Shown here piece by piece: positions 1-5,580 of a DNA stretch of 7,977 nucleotides. Each line of letters opens with the position of its first letter. The first letter of the stretch is position 1. Both the position numbers and the translations under genes were made by a program. The notes beneath the pieces were generated by a model, which saw only the letters and a program-made list of their open reading frames with translations, searched no databases and was not told where the DNA came from. The stretch spans positions 231,790 to 239,766 of the forward strand of contig CP070769.1 in NCBI GenBank assembly GCA_020347085.1, read 5' to 3'. This DNA is from Desulfobacterales bacterium (GTDB lineage Bacteria; Desulfobacterota; Desulfobacteria; Desulfobacterales; C00003060).

Positions 1-101
1 GGTGAGTCTTTTCTGTTCCAGGTTAAAGAGGCAATGTGAGTTGGCTCACAAATACTACCAGAAGGTTACACAGCGAGATTATGACTTCCCCGTGAGTGCT
101 C

Positions 102-449
102 ATGGAGAGGCGAAGCGTTAAAGAACGTCGAAAATATATTGATCACTGCTATCAGAGCCCGACTTGTCCAGGGTTTGTAAACAGAAGGACGGGAGCAGAC
201 AGACGCCAGGGCAGCTATCAGGATCTCCCCGGGCATCCCACACGAAAGCGGATAATCTTGATCGGAGCGGTGGTTGCCCTTTTCCTGGTCTATCTTTTCC
301 TTCTTGCGAGCTTTCTTTTGACTAAAAAACCTCATAGATCAGTTCTAAACAAGACGATCACCTTTGCTCATAACGAAGATAACACAGGCAACCATGCATC
401 ATCATTTCAGAATCCCTTGAGCCGAACACCAAGCCCATCTTTCTCATAG
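102..449 (+). CDS. Small single-pass membrane protein with RR-x-G-x-DRR motifs
   Basis: This encodes about 115 residues and I do not recognise a named family. The N-terminal third is very basic and carries two related arginine-pair motifs, ERRSVKERR near residues 2-10 and NRRTGADRR near 27-35, with two cysteines between them. One strongly hydrophobic segment follows at about residues 51-75, directly after an RKR cluster. By the positive-inside rule this puts the basic domain in the cytoplasm and the Ser/Asn/Pro-rich tail of about 40 residues outside. I chose the ATG at 102; an in-frame GTG at 96 would add two residues, and neither has a strong ribosome-binding site. Short proteins with N-terminal RR/DRR repeats occur in Desulfobacterota, but their role is unknown to me. 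The arginine-rich region could bind a nucleic acid or nucleotide (inference only). The gene converges on the exported-protein gene ending at 790. Confidence 0.6.
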   Translation: MERRSVKERRKYIDHCYQSPTCPGFVNRRTGADRRQGSYQDLPGHPTRKRIILIGAVVALFLVYLFLLASFLLTKKPHRSVLNKTITFAHNEDNTGNHASSFQNPLSRTPSPSFS

Positions 450-617
450 ATGCATGACTGGGCAGGATCAAATGTTAACTCTTAAATACCTCTCACCTGT
501 ACCAACAGTTTATGGTGATGATTTGACTCGAATCACTCATACCAGCGAGTCCAAAATGGTCCATTTTCCCGATTGCATGGATGGGGGGGCCATGGACGGA
601 AGGGGCAGGTCTCAACT

Positions 618-671
618 GTGAAGCTCCCCGACCAAAGGTCGGGGGTTCTGCCTTGCGGCAGTGCTTCGCAC
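618..671. repeat. Family B stem-loop cluster, left part (B1)
   Basis: The element begins with GTGAAGC at 618-624, then a perfect 8-bp hairpin: CCCCGACC at 626-633, loop AAA, GGTCGGGG at 637-644. Two small hairpins follow: CTGCC/GGCAG around a TTGC loop at 648-661, and GTGC/GCAC around TTC at 661-671. The GTGAAGC-plus-CCCCG opening matches the start of the copy at 6835, so I group them as one family. No transposase is nearby. The size and structure resemble REP/BIME-type elements. Confidence 0.65.
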
Positions 672-701
672 CCCGGAAAGGAATCAAGCCATTTCAAGAT
701 A

Positions 702-754
702 GCTTCCCTACACCCCGTCCAAAGGGCGGGGCTCGCGGGAAGCAGGCCGGTCAA
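702..754. repeat. Family B nested palindrome (B2)
   Basis: This is a two-level hairpin. The outer stem is GCTTCCC (702-708) with GGGAAGC (737-743). The inner stem is CCCCGTCC (713-720) with GGGCGGGG (724-731), which includes one G-U pair, closed by an AAA loop. The tail GCAGGCCGGTCAA follows. The 31 bases at 724-754 match 6856-6886 at 28 positions, which shows directly that this is a dispersed repeat. Read on the minus strand, both copies encode the peptide TG-(M/L)-LPASPA, so ORFs through them are repeat artefacts. Confidence 0.75.
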
Positions 755-789
755 CACCTTTGTCAAAGGTTGAGACCTGACTCTTTCCG

Positions 790-1389
790 TTACTGGAAGC
801 GTGTTGCCTCGATTTTACTACCTTTCTTATTCGAGTAGTTAATCAAATAGGTATGCCCAACGTGTTTATGGATGGTCACATTTGTAAATGTCGCATCAGA
901 AGGATCCATGTCACAATCGTAACCTCTTATTTCAAGGTCATATTGAGAGGATGTTCGTCCGATGACTTGCAAGCTGTATTCGCCGCCCACTGGATTGCCA
1001 ATGTGAATAATTGCCGTTTCCCGGCCTGGAGCGCCGCTCATAGCATCAGCAATGCTTTCGCGTTCGTAAGAAGAATTCGGTATTTCCGTATAAGTTTCAC
1101 TTGTCCGTGGGTCACTTCCAACTTTTCTACCGTAAGGGCCAGTCAACAAAAGTTCAGACGGAGACTTCATTCGAGTCCCCACAGGATGAATGAAGACATC
1201 AAAAGCGCCTTCGAACTTGTGCGGATCTTCGTGCGGCTCCTCTTCCATAGAGGATGGCATCACAACGGCAGCTTCCTTTCCCTCCCCGCAACTTTCTGCA
1301 AACGAGGTACAGGCTATCCCACTCACTCCAATTCCAACCATCACAGCCACAACAATAACTTTCATCCTCATGTCAGTTACACACTTCAT
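790..1389 (-). CDS. Exported protein of unrecognised family
   Basis: This encodes up to 199 residues. The N-terminus has a signal peptide: basic n-region, hydrophobic core at about residues 10-26 (VIVVAVMVGIGVSGIAC), and a likely signal peptidase I site after SFA, near residue 31. The Cys at 27 lacks a good lipobox, so a lipoprotein is less likely. An acidic linker (EEEPHEDPHKFEG, about 49-61) precedes a compact predicted beta domain. Its conserved-looking elements are SPSELLLTGPYGRKVGSDPRT, EIPNSSYE, GAPGRETAIIHIGNP, GEYSLQVIG and YDLEIRGYD. I have the impression that this pattern recurs as an extracellular module in secreted bacterial proteins, but I cannot name it. The start is uncertain (1389, 1371 or 1365) and none has a good Shine-Dalgarno sequence. 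Starting at 1371 would place it one base after the stop of the doubtful ORF at 1373-1618. Confidence 0.7.
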   Translation of the reverse strand: MKCVTDMRMKVIVVAVMVGIGVSGIACTSFAESCGEGKEAAVVMPSSMEEEPHEDPHKFEGAFDVFIHPVGTRMKSPSELLLTGPYGRKVGSDPRTSETYTEIPNSSYERESIADAMSGAPGRETAIIHIGNPVGGEYSLQVIGRTSSQYDLEIRGYDCDMDPSDATFTNVTIHKHVGHTYLINYSNKKGSKIEATRFQ

Positions 1390-1618
1390 GGTCGGTTAAA
1401 AAGGCATCACGTAGAAATGTTTCCCTTTTTTTGGGCACACCGCACTTTTTGCATTTACTCTGTATCAGCATCACATACTCGTCGTCCAAACGATCTATCT
1501 TCACGGAAATATCGGATTTGCCAGCACCACCACCCACCGAAATGAGATGATTGAAGCTTCCCGCAGTCCCGCTTTGCGCGGGACGGGGAATGCGCTCGCT
1601 GTCGTAGTTCAAGCCCAT
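1373..1618 (-). CDS. Doubtful small ORF with CxxC motif, starting inside a repeat
   Basis: The open frame is 81 codons. Its first 23 or so residues are simply the translation of repeat A1 on the minus strand, so the ATG at 1618 is probably not an ancestral start. The remaining 58 residues look protein-like, with KIDRLDDEYVMLIQ followed by a KCKKCG knuckle and a charged tail, but I recognise no family. The stop at 1373-1375 is separated by one base from a possible start (1371) of the exported-protein gene, which would allow translational coupling. It may be a real small gene, a fragment whose 5' end was replaced by the repeat, or noise. Codon-usage comparison and homologue searches lacking the repeat-derived portion would decide. 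Confidence 0.25.
   Translation of the reverse strand: MGLNYDSERIPRPAQSGTAGSFNHLISVGGGAGKSDISVKIDRLDDEYVMLIQSKCKKCGVPKKRETFLRDAFLTDHEVCN
1551..1612. repeat. Family A palindromic repeat, copy 1
   Basis: TTGAA at 1551-1555 and TTCAA at 1608-1612 form inverted ends. Inside, GTCCCGC (1566-1572) pairs perfectly with GCGGGAC (1578-1584) around TTTGC, flanked by TTCCC/GGGAA pairing. The distal part carries the block GGGAATGCGCTCGCTG, which also occurs in copy 2. The element sits between two minus-strand genes and contributes the apparent start codon of the 81-codon ORF. Confidence 0.75.
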
Positions 1619-1701
1619 ATCGAAACTTTATACTTGGTAACGAAAAGTAAAACTCTGCCCAGAAAACACCTGACGAAGAACTGTGCGAATGCCACGAAAT
1701 A

Positions 1702-1753
1702 TTGAAGCTCCCTGCAGCGAGCTACAGGGAATGCGCTCGCTGTTGCAGTTCAA
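1702..1753. repeat. Family A palindromic repeat, copy 2
   Basis: It has the same architecture as copy 1, in the same orientation, about 150 bases away. The ends are TTGAA (1702-1706) and TTCAA (1749-1753), the stem is CCCTG/CAGGG, and the block GGGAATGCGCTCGCTG is identical to copy 1. CTGCAGCGAGC (1712-1722) can instead pair with GCTCGCTG...CAG (1735-1748) with a three-base bulge, so two alternative folds compete. The stem interior differs from copy 1 while pairing is kept, which is what selection on structure would produce. Confidence 0.75.
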
Positions 1754-1807
1754 GGCAGAGTCTGAAGAATACAGAAATGTAATCATTTTCAGAGCCAACG
1801 AAAAGGA

Positions 1808-3115
1808 TCAGCCCCGCTTCTCAATGGGAACATAATCTCTTTCGTTTGGCCCAACATAGATCTGTCGGGGGCGCTGCATTTTCCAGTGGGGAGCCTCCAT
1901 ACTCTCTTTCCACTGGCTGATCCACCCAGGCAGACGGCCGATTGCAAACATGACCGTAAACATGTCGAGCGGGATGCCTATGGCTCGCAGCAGGATCCCA
2001 CTGTAAAAATCTATGTTTGGATAGAGGTTATGATCAATGAAGTATGGGTCTTTCAAGGCCAGTTCTTCCAGCTTCTTAGCGATGTTCAACAGCGGGTCAT
2101 CCCGCGTTACTTTCCCCAAGACCTTGTCGCATGCCTCCTTCATGATCCGGCCCCTTGGGTCATAGGTTTTGTAAATGCGATGGCCGAAACCCATCAGCCG
2201 AAAGGGGTCATTCTTGTCCCTGGCCCGGGCCAAAAAGGGCTCCAGATCCCCGCCGCTTTCATGTATCTCGCTGAGCATTTCTATTACCGCCTGGTTGGCG
2301 CCGCCGTGCAAGGGACCCCAAAGAGCAGATATGCCGGCTGAAATGGCTGCATAAAGATTGACCTTTGCACTTCCTACTAGTCGGACCGCCGCTGTGGAAC
2401 AGTTCTGTTCATGGTCGGCGTGGAGGATCCAGAAAACGTTCAGGGCCTTGACAACATCAGTGTCGATTTCATAACGCCGAACAGGCGAATCGAACATCAT
2501 GTTTAAAAAATTGGCTGCATAAGGAAGTTCCTCTCTCGGGTAGATGATCGTGTGGCCCCTGAGAATCTTGTAGGACAAAGCTGCCATGGTCCTTACCTTG
2601 GAAAGGAGCCTGGTGACGGTGATATTGACCTCCTCTTCCTCTGATCGTTCGGGGATCTCTGGATAAAAGGCCCGCAGGGCGTTGACCATGGAAGAGAGAA
2701 TTCCCATGGGATGGGCCCATCTCGGGAAGTTCTCAAAAAAGGCCCGCATGTCTTCATGGACAAGGGAATGGTCATTTAACAATACAGAGAAGCGATTTAG
2801 CTGCTCCCGGGTGGGCAGTTCACCGTTGATCAGCAGGCAGGCCGTCTCCACAAACCTGGAATGCTCTGCAAGTTTCTCCACTGGAATGCCCCGGTAACGG
2901 AGGATCCCCTTCTCACCATCCACAAAGGTAATAGCGCTTTGGCAGTTGGCCGTATTTACAAAGCCTGGATCAAGCGTGACCAGGCCGGTCTCCTGACGCA
3001 AATTCGAAATATCAACGGCTTTTTCCCCCTCAGAGCCGGTAATAATAGGTAGTTCAAAGGTTTCCCCATCCACGACAAGTTTGGCGGTCTGTTCCAGTTC
3101 GCTCTCCTCGGTCAC
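1808..3115 (-). CDS. gltA: Citrate synthase, type II (Si)
   Basis: Condenses oxaloacetate with acetyl-CoA to citrate, the entry step of the TCA cycle, in the cytoplasm. From the GTG at 3115 the product is 435 residues, close to the roughly 430 usual for this family. Catalytic residues are present: His270 in LWGPLHGGAN, His312 in GFGHRIYK and Asp369 in YPNIDFYSG. The NCSTAAVRLVGS block and the C-terminal RPRQIY motif are also there. The overall pattern follows the E. coli hexameric enzyme, including the N-terminal beta-domain beginning AKLVVDGETFELP. The frame stays open upstream to an ATG at 3253 (481 codons). Those 46 extra residues include RYCAEADCNRC and have no counterpart in E. coli GltA, so I prefer GTG 3115, although its Shine-Dalgarno is weak. 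It is divergent from the hexulose-phosphate genes. Many Desulfobacterota use the unrelated Re-citrate synthase; this one has the Si type. Confidence 0.95.
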   Translation of the reverse strand: MTEESELEQTAKLVVDGETFELPIITGSEGEKAVDISNLRQETGLVTLDPGFVNTANCQSAITFVDGEKGILRYRGIPVEKLAEHSRFVETACLLINGELPTREQLNRFSVLLNDHSLVHEDMRAFFENFPRWAHPMGILSSMVNALRAFYPEIPERSEEEEVNITVTRLLSKVRTMAALSYKILRGHTIIYPREELPYAANFLNMMFDSPVRRYEIDTDVVKALNVFWILHADHEQNCSTAAVRLVGSAKVNLYAAISAGISALWGPLHGGANQAVIEMLSEIHESGGDLEPFLARARDKNDPFRLMGFGHRIYKTYDPRGRIMKEACDKVLGKVTRDDPLLNIAKKLEELALKDPYFIDHNLYPNIDFYSGILLRAIGIPLDMFTVMFAIGRLPGWISQWKESMEAPHWKMQRPRQIYVGPNERDYVPIEKRG

Positions 3116-3457
3116 ATTAAGTAATGTACTCTTATTGCACCGATTGCAGTCTGCTTCAGCGCAATATCTTCTGGGACGCTTACCGGTTTTTATCGAGTGT
3201 CCCCTGTGTAGCACACCAACGAGCCAGTTTTCCAGAAAAAAGCCACCCTGCATGCCTTCGACAAAATCTTAGTTGAGCCGTGTATGGAGATAAAGCTCGG
3301 CATGTGATTTATTCCACTCTTAGATGCCTAACCCGCTACAATTTTTTTGGAATTGACTCAACAGACTTTTTCCTATAGAAATCAAAAATCACCATCATGC
3401 CACAGGCATAAAGAGAAATTTGTGAACGCAAGCATAATCCCCACTCAGGACCATCCA
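3116..3457. other. Divergent intergenic region, gltA / hexuloisomerase
   Basis: If the preferred starts are right, about 340 bases separate the divergent genes. The region carries the candidate promoter for the plus-strand gene (annotated separately). An open frame runs on from gltA to 3253. A weak inverted pair, GGGACGC near 3174 with GTGTCCC near 3197, lies in the gltA leader. A run of seven T is at 3342-3348. I see no convincing promoter for gltA and no named riboswitch. Confidence 0.4.
3353..3379 (+). promoter_or_regulatory. Candidate sigma-70 promoter for hexuloisomerase gene
   Basis: TTGACT (3353-3358) and TATAGA (3374-3379) resemble -35 and -10 boxes, with a shorter than ideal 15-base spacer. 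Transcription would start near 3386, inside the upstream part of the open frame that begins at 3347. This supports the internal start at 3458 rather than the longest ORF. Confidence 0.35.
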
Positions 3458-4015
3458 ATGAATCCTCAAGTCCTTGTTAATGCCATTGCAGACGAAAATC
3501 AAATGCTGCTGGCAAGGGTGTCAAAGGAAGAGGTCGGCCATCTCATTGAAGAGCTCGACAAGGCGAACACCATCCTCTGTGCGGCCCAAGGGAGGTCCGG
3601 TTACATCCTTCGTTGTTTCTGCATGCGTTTGATGCAGTTGGGATATTCGGCGTTCTTTGCAGGTGAGACTATAACCCCGGGAATCGGCAAAGGAGACTTA
3701 CTCTTTGTGCTTTCGGGTTCTGGCCGAACCACTTTGACACAAGAATGGATCAAGATAGCCCGGGAGCAAGGCGCAACGACTTTCGGTATAGTGGGGGTTG
3801 AAGATTCCCCGATTGGAAGAGCCCTCCACAATACCCTCTCCCTTCCAGCAGCGTCCAAGCTGGAATCTGCGGCAGAGTCTCGCTCTATTCAACCCCCTGG
3901 ATCTTTGTTTGAGCAGGCGGCTTTCGTATTACTAGAAGCAATCGTGCTAGCATTATACCAGAGGCAAGGGGGTGATCCTCAAACCATATTGGAACGGCAT
4001 GCGAATTTAGAATAA
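3458..4015 (+). CDS. hxlB: 6-phospho-3-hexuloisomerase (PHI), SIS domain
   Basis: Interconverts D-arabino-3-hexulose 6-phosphate and fructose 6-phosphate, the second step of the ribulose monophosphate pathway. From ATG 3458 it is 185 residues, the same length as B. subtilis HxlB as I recall it. AGGA lies seven bases upstream. The frame is open back to 3347, but those 37 residues overlap the likely promoter. Motifs include GRSG (45-48, sugar-phosphate loop), RLMQLGY, GETITP (69-74), SGSGRT (86-91), QPPGSLFEQ (145-153, with conserved Glu152) and the terminal RHANLE, a hallmark of PHI rather than other SIS proteins. One oddity is Arg90, where B. subtilis HxlB has Glu in SGSGET. The partner synthase gene follows 218 bases downstream on the same strand. 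Proteins of this family form tetramers. Confidence 0.93.
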   Translation: MNPQVLVNAIADENQMLLARVSKEEVGHLIEELDKANTILCAAQGRSGYILRCFCMRLMQLGYSAFFAGETITPGIGKGDLLFVLSGSGRTTLTQEWIKIAREQGATTFGIVGVEDSPIGRALHNTLSLPAASKLESAAESRSIQPPGSLFEQAAFVLLEAIVLALYQRQGGDPQTILERHANLE

Positions 4016-4170
4016 GCGTAAACCCTGCAATTTGAGCATGGGAGGCAAAAAGCACTGGAGTAATGCGCTGGATGAAGCCACCCCAAGGCCGAGGGCACAA
4101 GGCGTGCGGGAAGAAGCGTCTTGCCTTGAGCCTTACGCGTGAGCTCTACACCGTTTGGACATCAATAAAA

Positions 4171-4198
4171 TGCATACAGGTTCAACAATTTGTATAAT
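4171..4198 (+). promoter_or_regulatory. Candidate promoter for the HPS-RraA fusion gene
   Basis: TATAAT at 4193-4198 is a perfect -10 consensus in an AT-rich stretch 36 bases before the start codon. The best -35 at normal spacing, TGCATA at 4171-4176, is poor. With the 218-base gap after the isomerase gene, this suggests the fusion gene has its own promoter in addition to any read-through. Confidence 0.35.
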
Positions 4199-4210
4199 GT
4201 CTGAAAGGTT

Positions 4211-4237
4211 ATGATCGCTTTGAGAGTATTTAAATGA
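4211..4237 (+). CDS. Candidate 8-residue leader peptide overlapping the fusion gene start
   Basis: An ATG at 4211 opens the frame MIALRVFK, and its TGA stop (4235-4237) overlaps the fusion gene's ATG (4234-4236) as ATGA, the classic arrangement for translational coupling. AAAGG at 4204-4208 could serve as ribosome-binding site, although only two bases separate it from the ATG. If transcription starts about seven bases after the TATAAT box, the leader would be nearly leaderless. An overlap this short can arise by chance, so I rate it low. Confidence 0.2.
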   Translation: MIALRVFK

Positions 4238-5520
4238 AACCTGTTTTACAGCTGGCCCTTGATTTTGTCGATCTGAAGCGCGCGTTAAAGAGTGCACGAG
4301 CCGGAGTAGCTGGCGGCGTGGATTGGCTTGAGGTCGGAACCCCTTTAATCAAGAGCGAGGGTCTCCTGGCCGTGCGGGAACTGAGGCGTTTGTTCCCCCG
4401 GGTAACCCTCGTTGCCGACATGAAGATTATGGACGCCGGCCGCATCGAGGTTGAAACCGCTGCCAAGGCGGGGGCCAACGTGGTAGATGTGCTTGGAGCC
4501 GCTAGTGATGCCACCATTCGCGAATGCATACAAGCCGGTAAAAACTACGGAGCCCAGATCGTCGTGGACCTGATTGCCGTCAAAGACCCTGTATCAAGAG
4601 GCAAACAGATTGAAGATTTTGGAGCAGATTACATCACCGTGCATTGTTCCATAGACGAACAAATGGAGGGAAAAGACCCCTTTGGAACCCTGCGCAGGCT
4701 GGTTGAGACTATTTCCCTGCCGGTTGGGGTAGCCGGCGGAATCAACTCTGAGACAGCGGCGCGTGCACTTGATGCCGGGGCATCCATCGTTATCGTGGGC
4801 GGAGCGATTACCAAGGCTGTTGATCCCGAGGAAGCAGCGAGCAGCATTAAGAAGGCCATGCAGGAGAGGGTCGCCATCCCGACCAGGCTTTTTAAAAGGG
4901 GCACAGAGGAAGAAATCCGGGACATCCTTGAGCAGGTTTCTGCAGCTAATCTATCAGATGCCTTGCACAGGGGGGGGGTGTTGGAGGGTATACGCCCCTT
5001 GTTTCAAGGAATCAAGTTGGTAGGCCGGGCCATCACCGTCAGGACTTATCCAGGGGATTGGGCAAAACCTGTTCAAGCCATTGATATCGCAGAAAAGGGA
5101 GATGTGATCGTGGTGGATGCGGGCGGGGTTGGCCCCGCCCTCTGGGGAGAGTTGGCCACGCATTCCGCTTTGCAGAAAGGGCCGGCGGGAATTGTTGTAG
5201 ATGGCGCCATCCGCGACACCTATGATATTGCCAAGCTTAAGTTTCCCGCTTTTTCACGGCTTATTATGCCAAATGCGGGTGAGCCGAAGGGTTTTGGGGA
5301 GATTGGCGTGCCCGTGACGGTGGGCAACCAGAGGGTCGAAAATGGCGATTGGATCGTCGGGGACGACGACGGGGTGGTAGTTCTGCCAAGATCAATGGCG
5401 ACTGAGTACGCCAACCGCAGTATGGATGTGCTGGAAAAAGAGAATCGAATCCGTGAAGAAATTAAGGAGGGGAGCACCCTCAGTAAAGTAACAGAGCTTT
5501 TGCGCTGGGAAAAGCAATAA
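4234..5520 (+). CDS. 3-hexulose-6-phosphate synthase fused to RraA-like domain
   Basis: This is a 428-residue two-domain protein. Residues 1-212 are 3-hexulose-6-phosphate synthase (HxlA, OMP-decarboxylase barrel), which condenses formaldehyde with ribulose 5-phosphate or runs in reverse. Evidence: LQLALDF, DWLEVGTPLI, the metal/catalytic motif ADMKIMDAG (Asp62, Lys64, Asp67), VLGAASDATI, DYITVHCSIDEQ, GVAGGI and IVIVGGAIT. Residues about 220-428 are an RraA / 4-hydroxy-4-methyl-2-oxoglutarate aldolase-like domain: SAANLSDAL, GRAITVRT, GDVIVVDAGG, WGELATHSALQKG, GIVVDGAIRD, GDDDGVVVLP. Glu306 lies 20 residues before Arg327-Asp328, at the place of the first Asp in the aldolase D-x20-R-D motif, so metal binding and catalysis are plausible. 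The same fusion is annotated in archaea as bifunctional hexulose-6-phosphate synthase/ribonuclease regulator. GAGAG seven bases upstream supports this start. A run of nine G lies at the domain junction. Confidence 0.93.
   Translation: MKPVLQLALDFVDLKRALKSARAGVAGGVDWLEVGTPLIKSEGLLAVRELRRLFPRVTLVADMKIMDAGRIEVETAAKAGANVVDVLGAASDATIRECIQAGKNYGAQIVVDLIAVKDPVSRGKQIEDFGADYITVHCSIDEQMEGKDPFGTLRRLVETISLPVGVAGGINSETAARALDAGASIVIVGGAITKAVDPEEAASSIKKAMQERVAIPTRLFKRGTEEEIRDILEQVSAANLSDALHRGGVLEGIRPLFQGIKLVGRAITVRTYPGDWAKPVQAIDIAEKGDVIVVDAGGVGPALWGELATHSALQKGPAGIVVDGAIRDTYDIAKLKFPAFSRLIMPNAGEPKGFGEIGVPVTVGNQRVENGDWIVGDDDGVVVLPRSMATEYANRSMDVLEKENRIREEIKEGSTLSKVTELLRWEKQ
4970..4978 (+). repeat. Nine-G homopolymer inside the fusion gene
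   Basis: Nine consecutive G span codons 246-249 (Arg-Gly-Gly-Val), near the start of the RraA-like domain. Loss of one G would move translation into a frame that stops at 5023, leaving an intact synthase domain with a short tail. Tracts of this length are prone to slippage in many bacteria and to sequencing error. Confidence 0.8.
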
Positions 5521-5580
5521 ATCGACACTCAGGGCTTTCAGCCCCTCCATTGACGCAATCAAAATGGACTCACCAAAGCC

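Larger units (their letters stand above)
450..789. other. Gene-free convergent region packed with stem-loops
   Basis: About 340 bases lie between two convergent genes. Reading frames here are repeat translations and show no recognisable protein. The first part holds two weaker inverted pairs: GACTCG at 525-530 with CGAGTC at 546-551, and TCCAT near 560 with ATGGA near 577 and 593. A run of seven G lies at 583-589. The second part is the family B stem-loop cluster annotated separately. No U-tract follows any stem, so I do not call a factor-independent terminator, although the stems could still protect the 3' ends of both transcripts. Confidence 0.6.

Noticed and set aside
1..121. Two open frames at the left edge that could be the tail of an upstream gene (one ending at 39, one at 121).
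   Set aside because: Both are too short to choose between and neither tail is recognisable; the one ending at 121 also overlaps the gene starting at 102.
533..766. Minus-strand open frame through the stem-loop cluster, sharing TG-(M/L)-LPASPA with the frame at 6695-6886.
   Set aside because: The shared peptide comes from translating repeat family B, not from homologous proteins.
853..1545. A 230-codon plus-strand open frame opposite the exported-protein gene.
   Set aside because: It is His/Ser/Arg-rich with no domain. The opposite strand encodes a coherent signal peptide and beta-rich domain, so this is an antisense shadow.
4098..4128. Inverted pair CAAGGC / GCCTTG after the isomerase gene, considered as a terminator.
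   Set aside because: The six-base stem has a long loop and no following U-tract.
4016..4233. Formaldehyde-responsive operator or riboswitch between the isomerase and fusion genes.
   Set aside because: No recognisable operator palindrome or known riboswitch core was found; only the candidate promoter and leader ORF are supported.
5521..5580. GGGCTTTCAGCCCC after the fusion gene as an intrinsic terminator.
   Set aside because: The short stem has no U-run; it could only be a weak structure.
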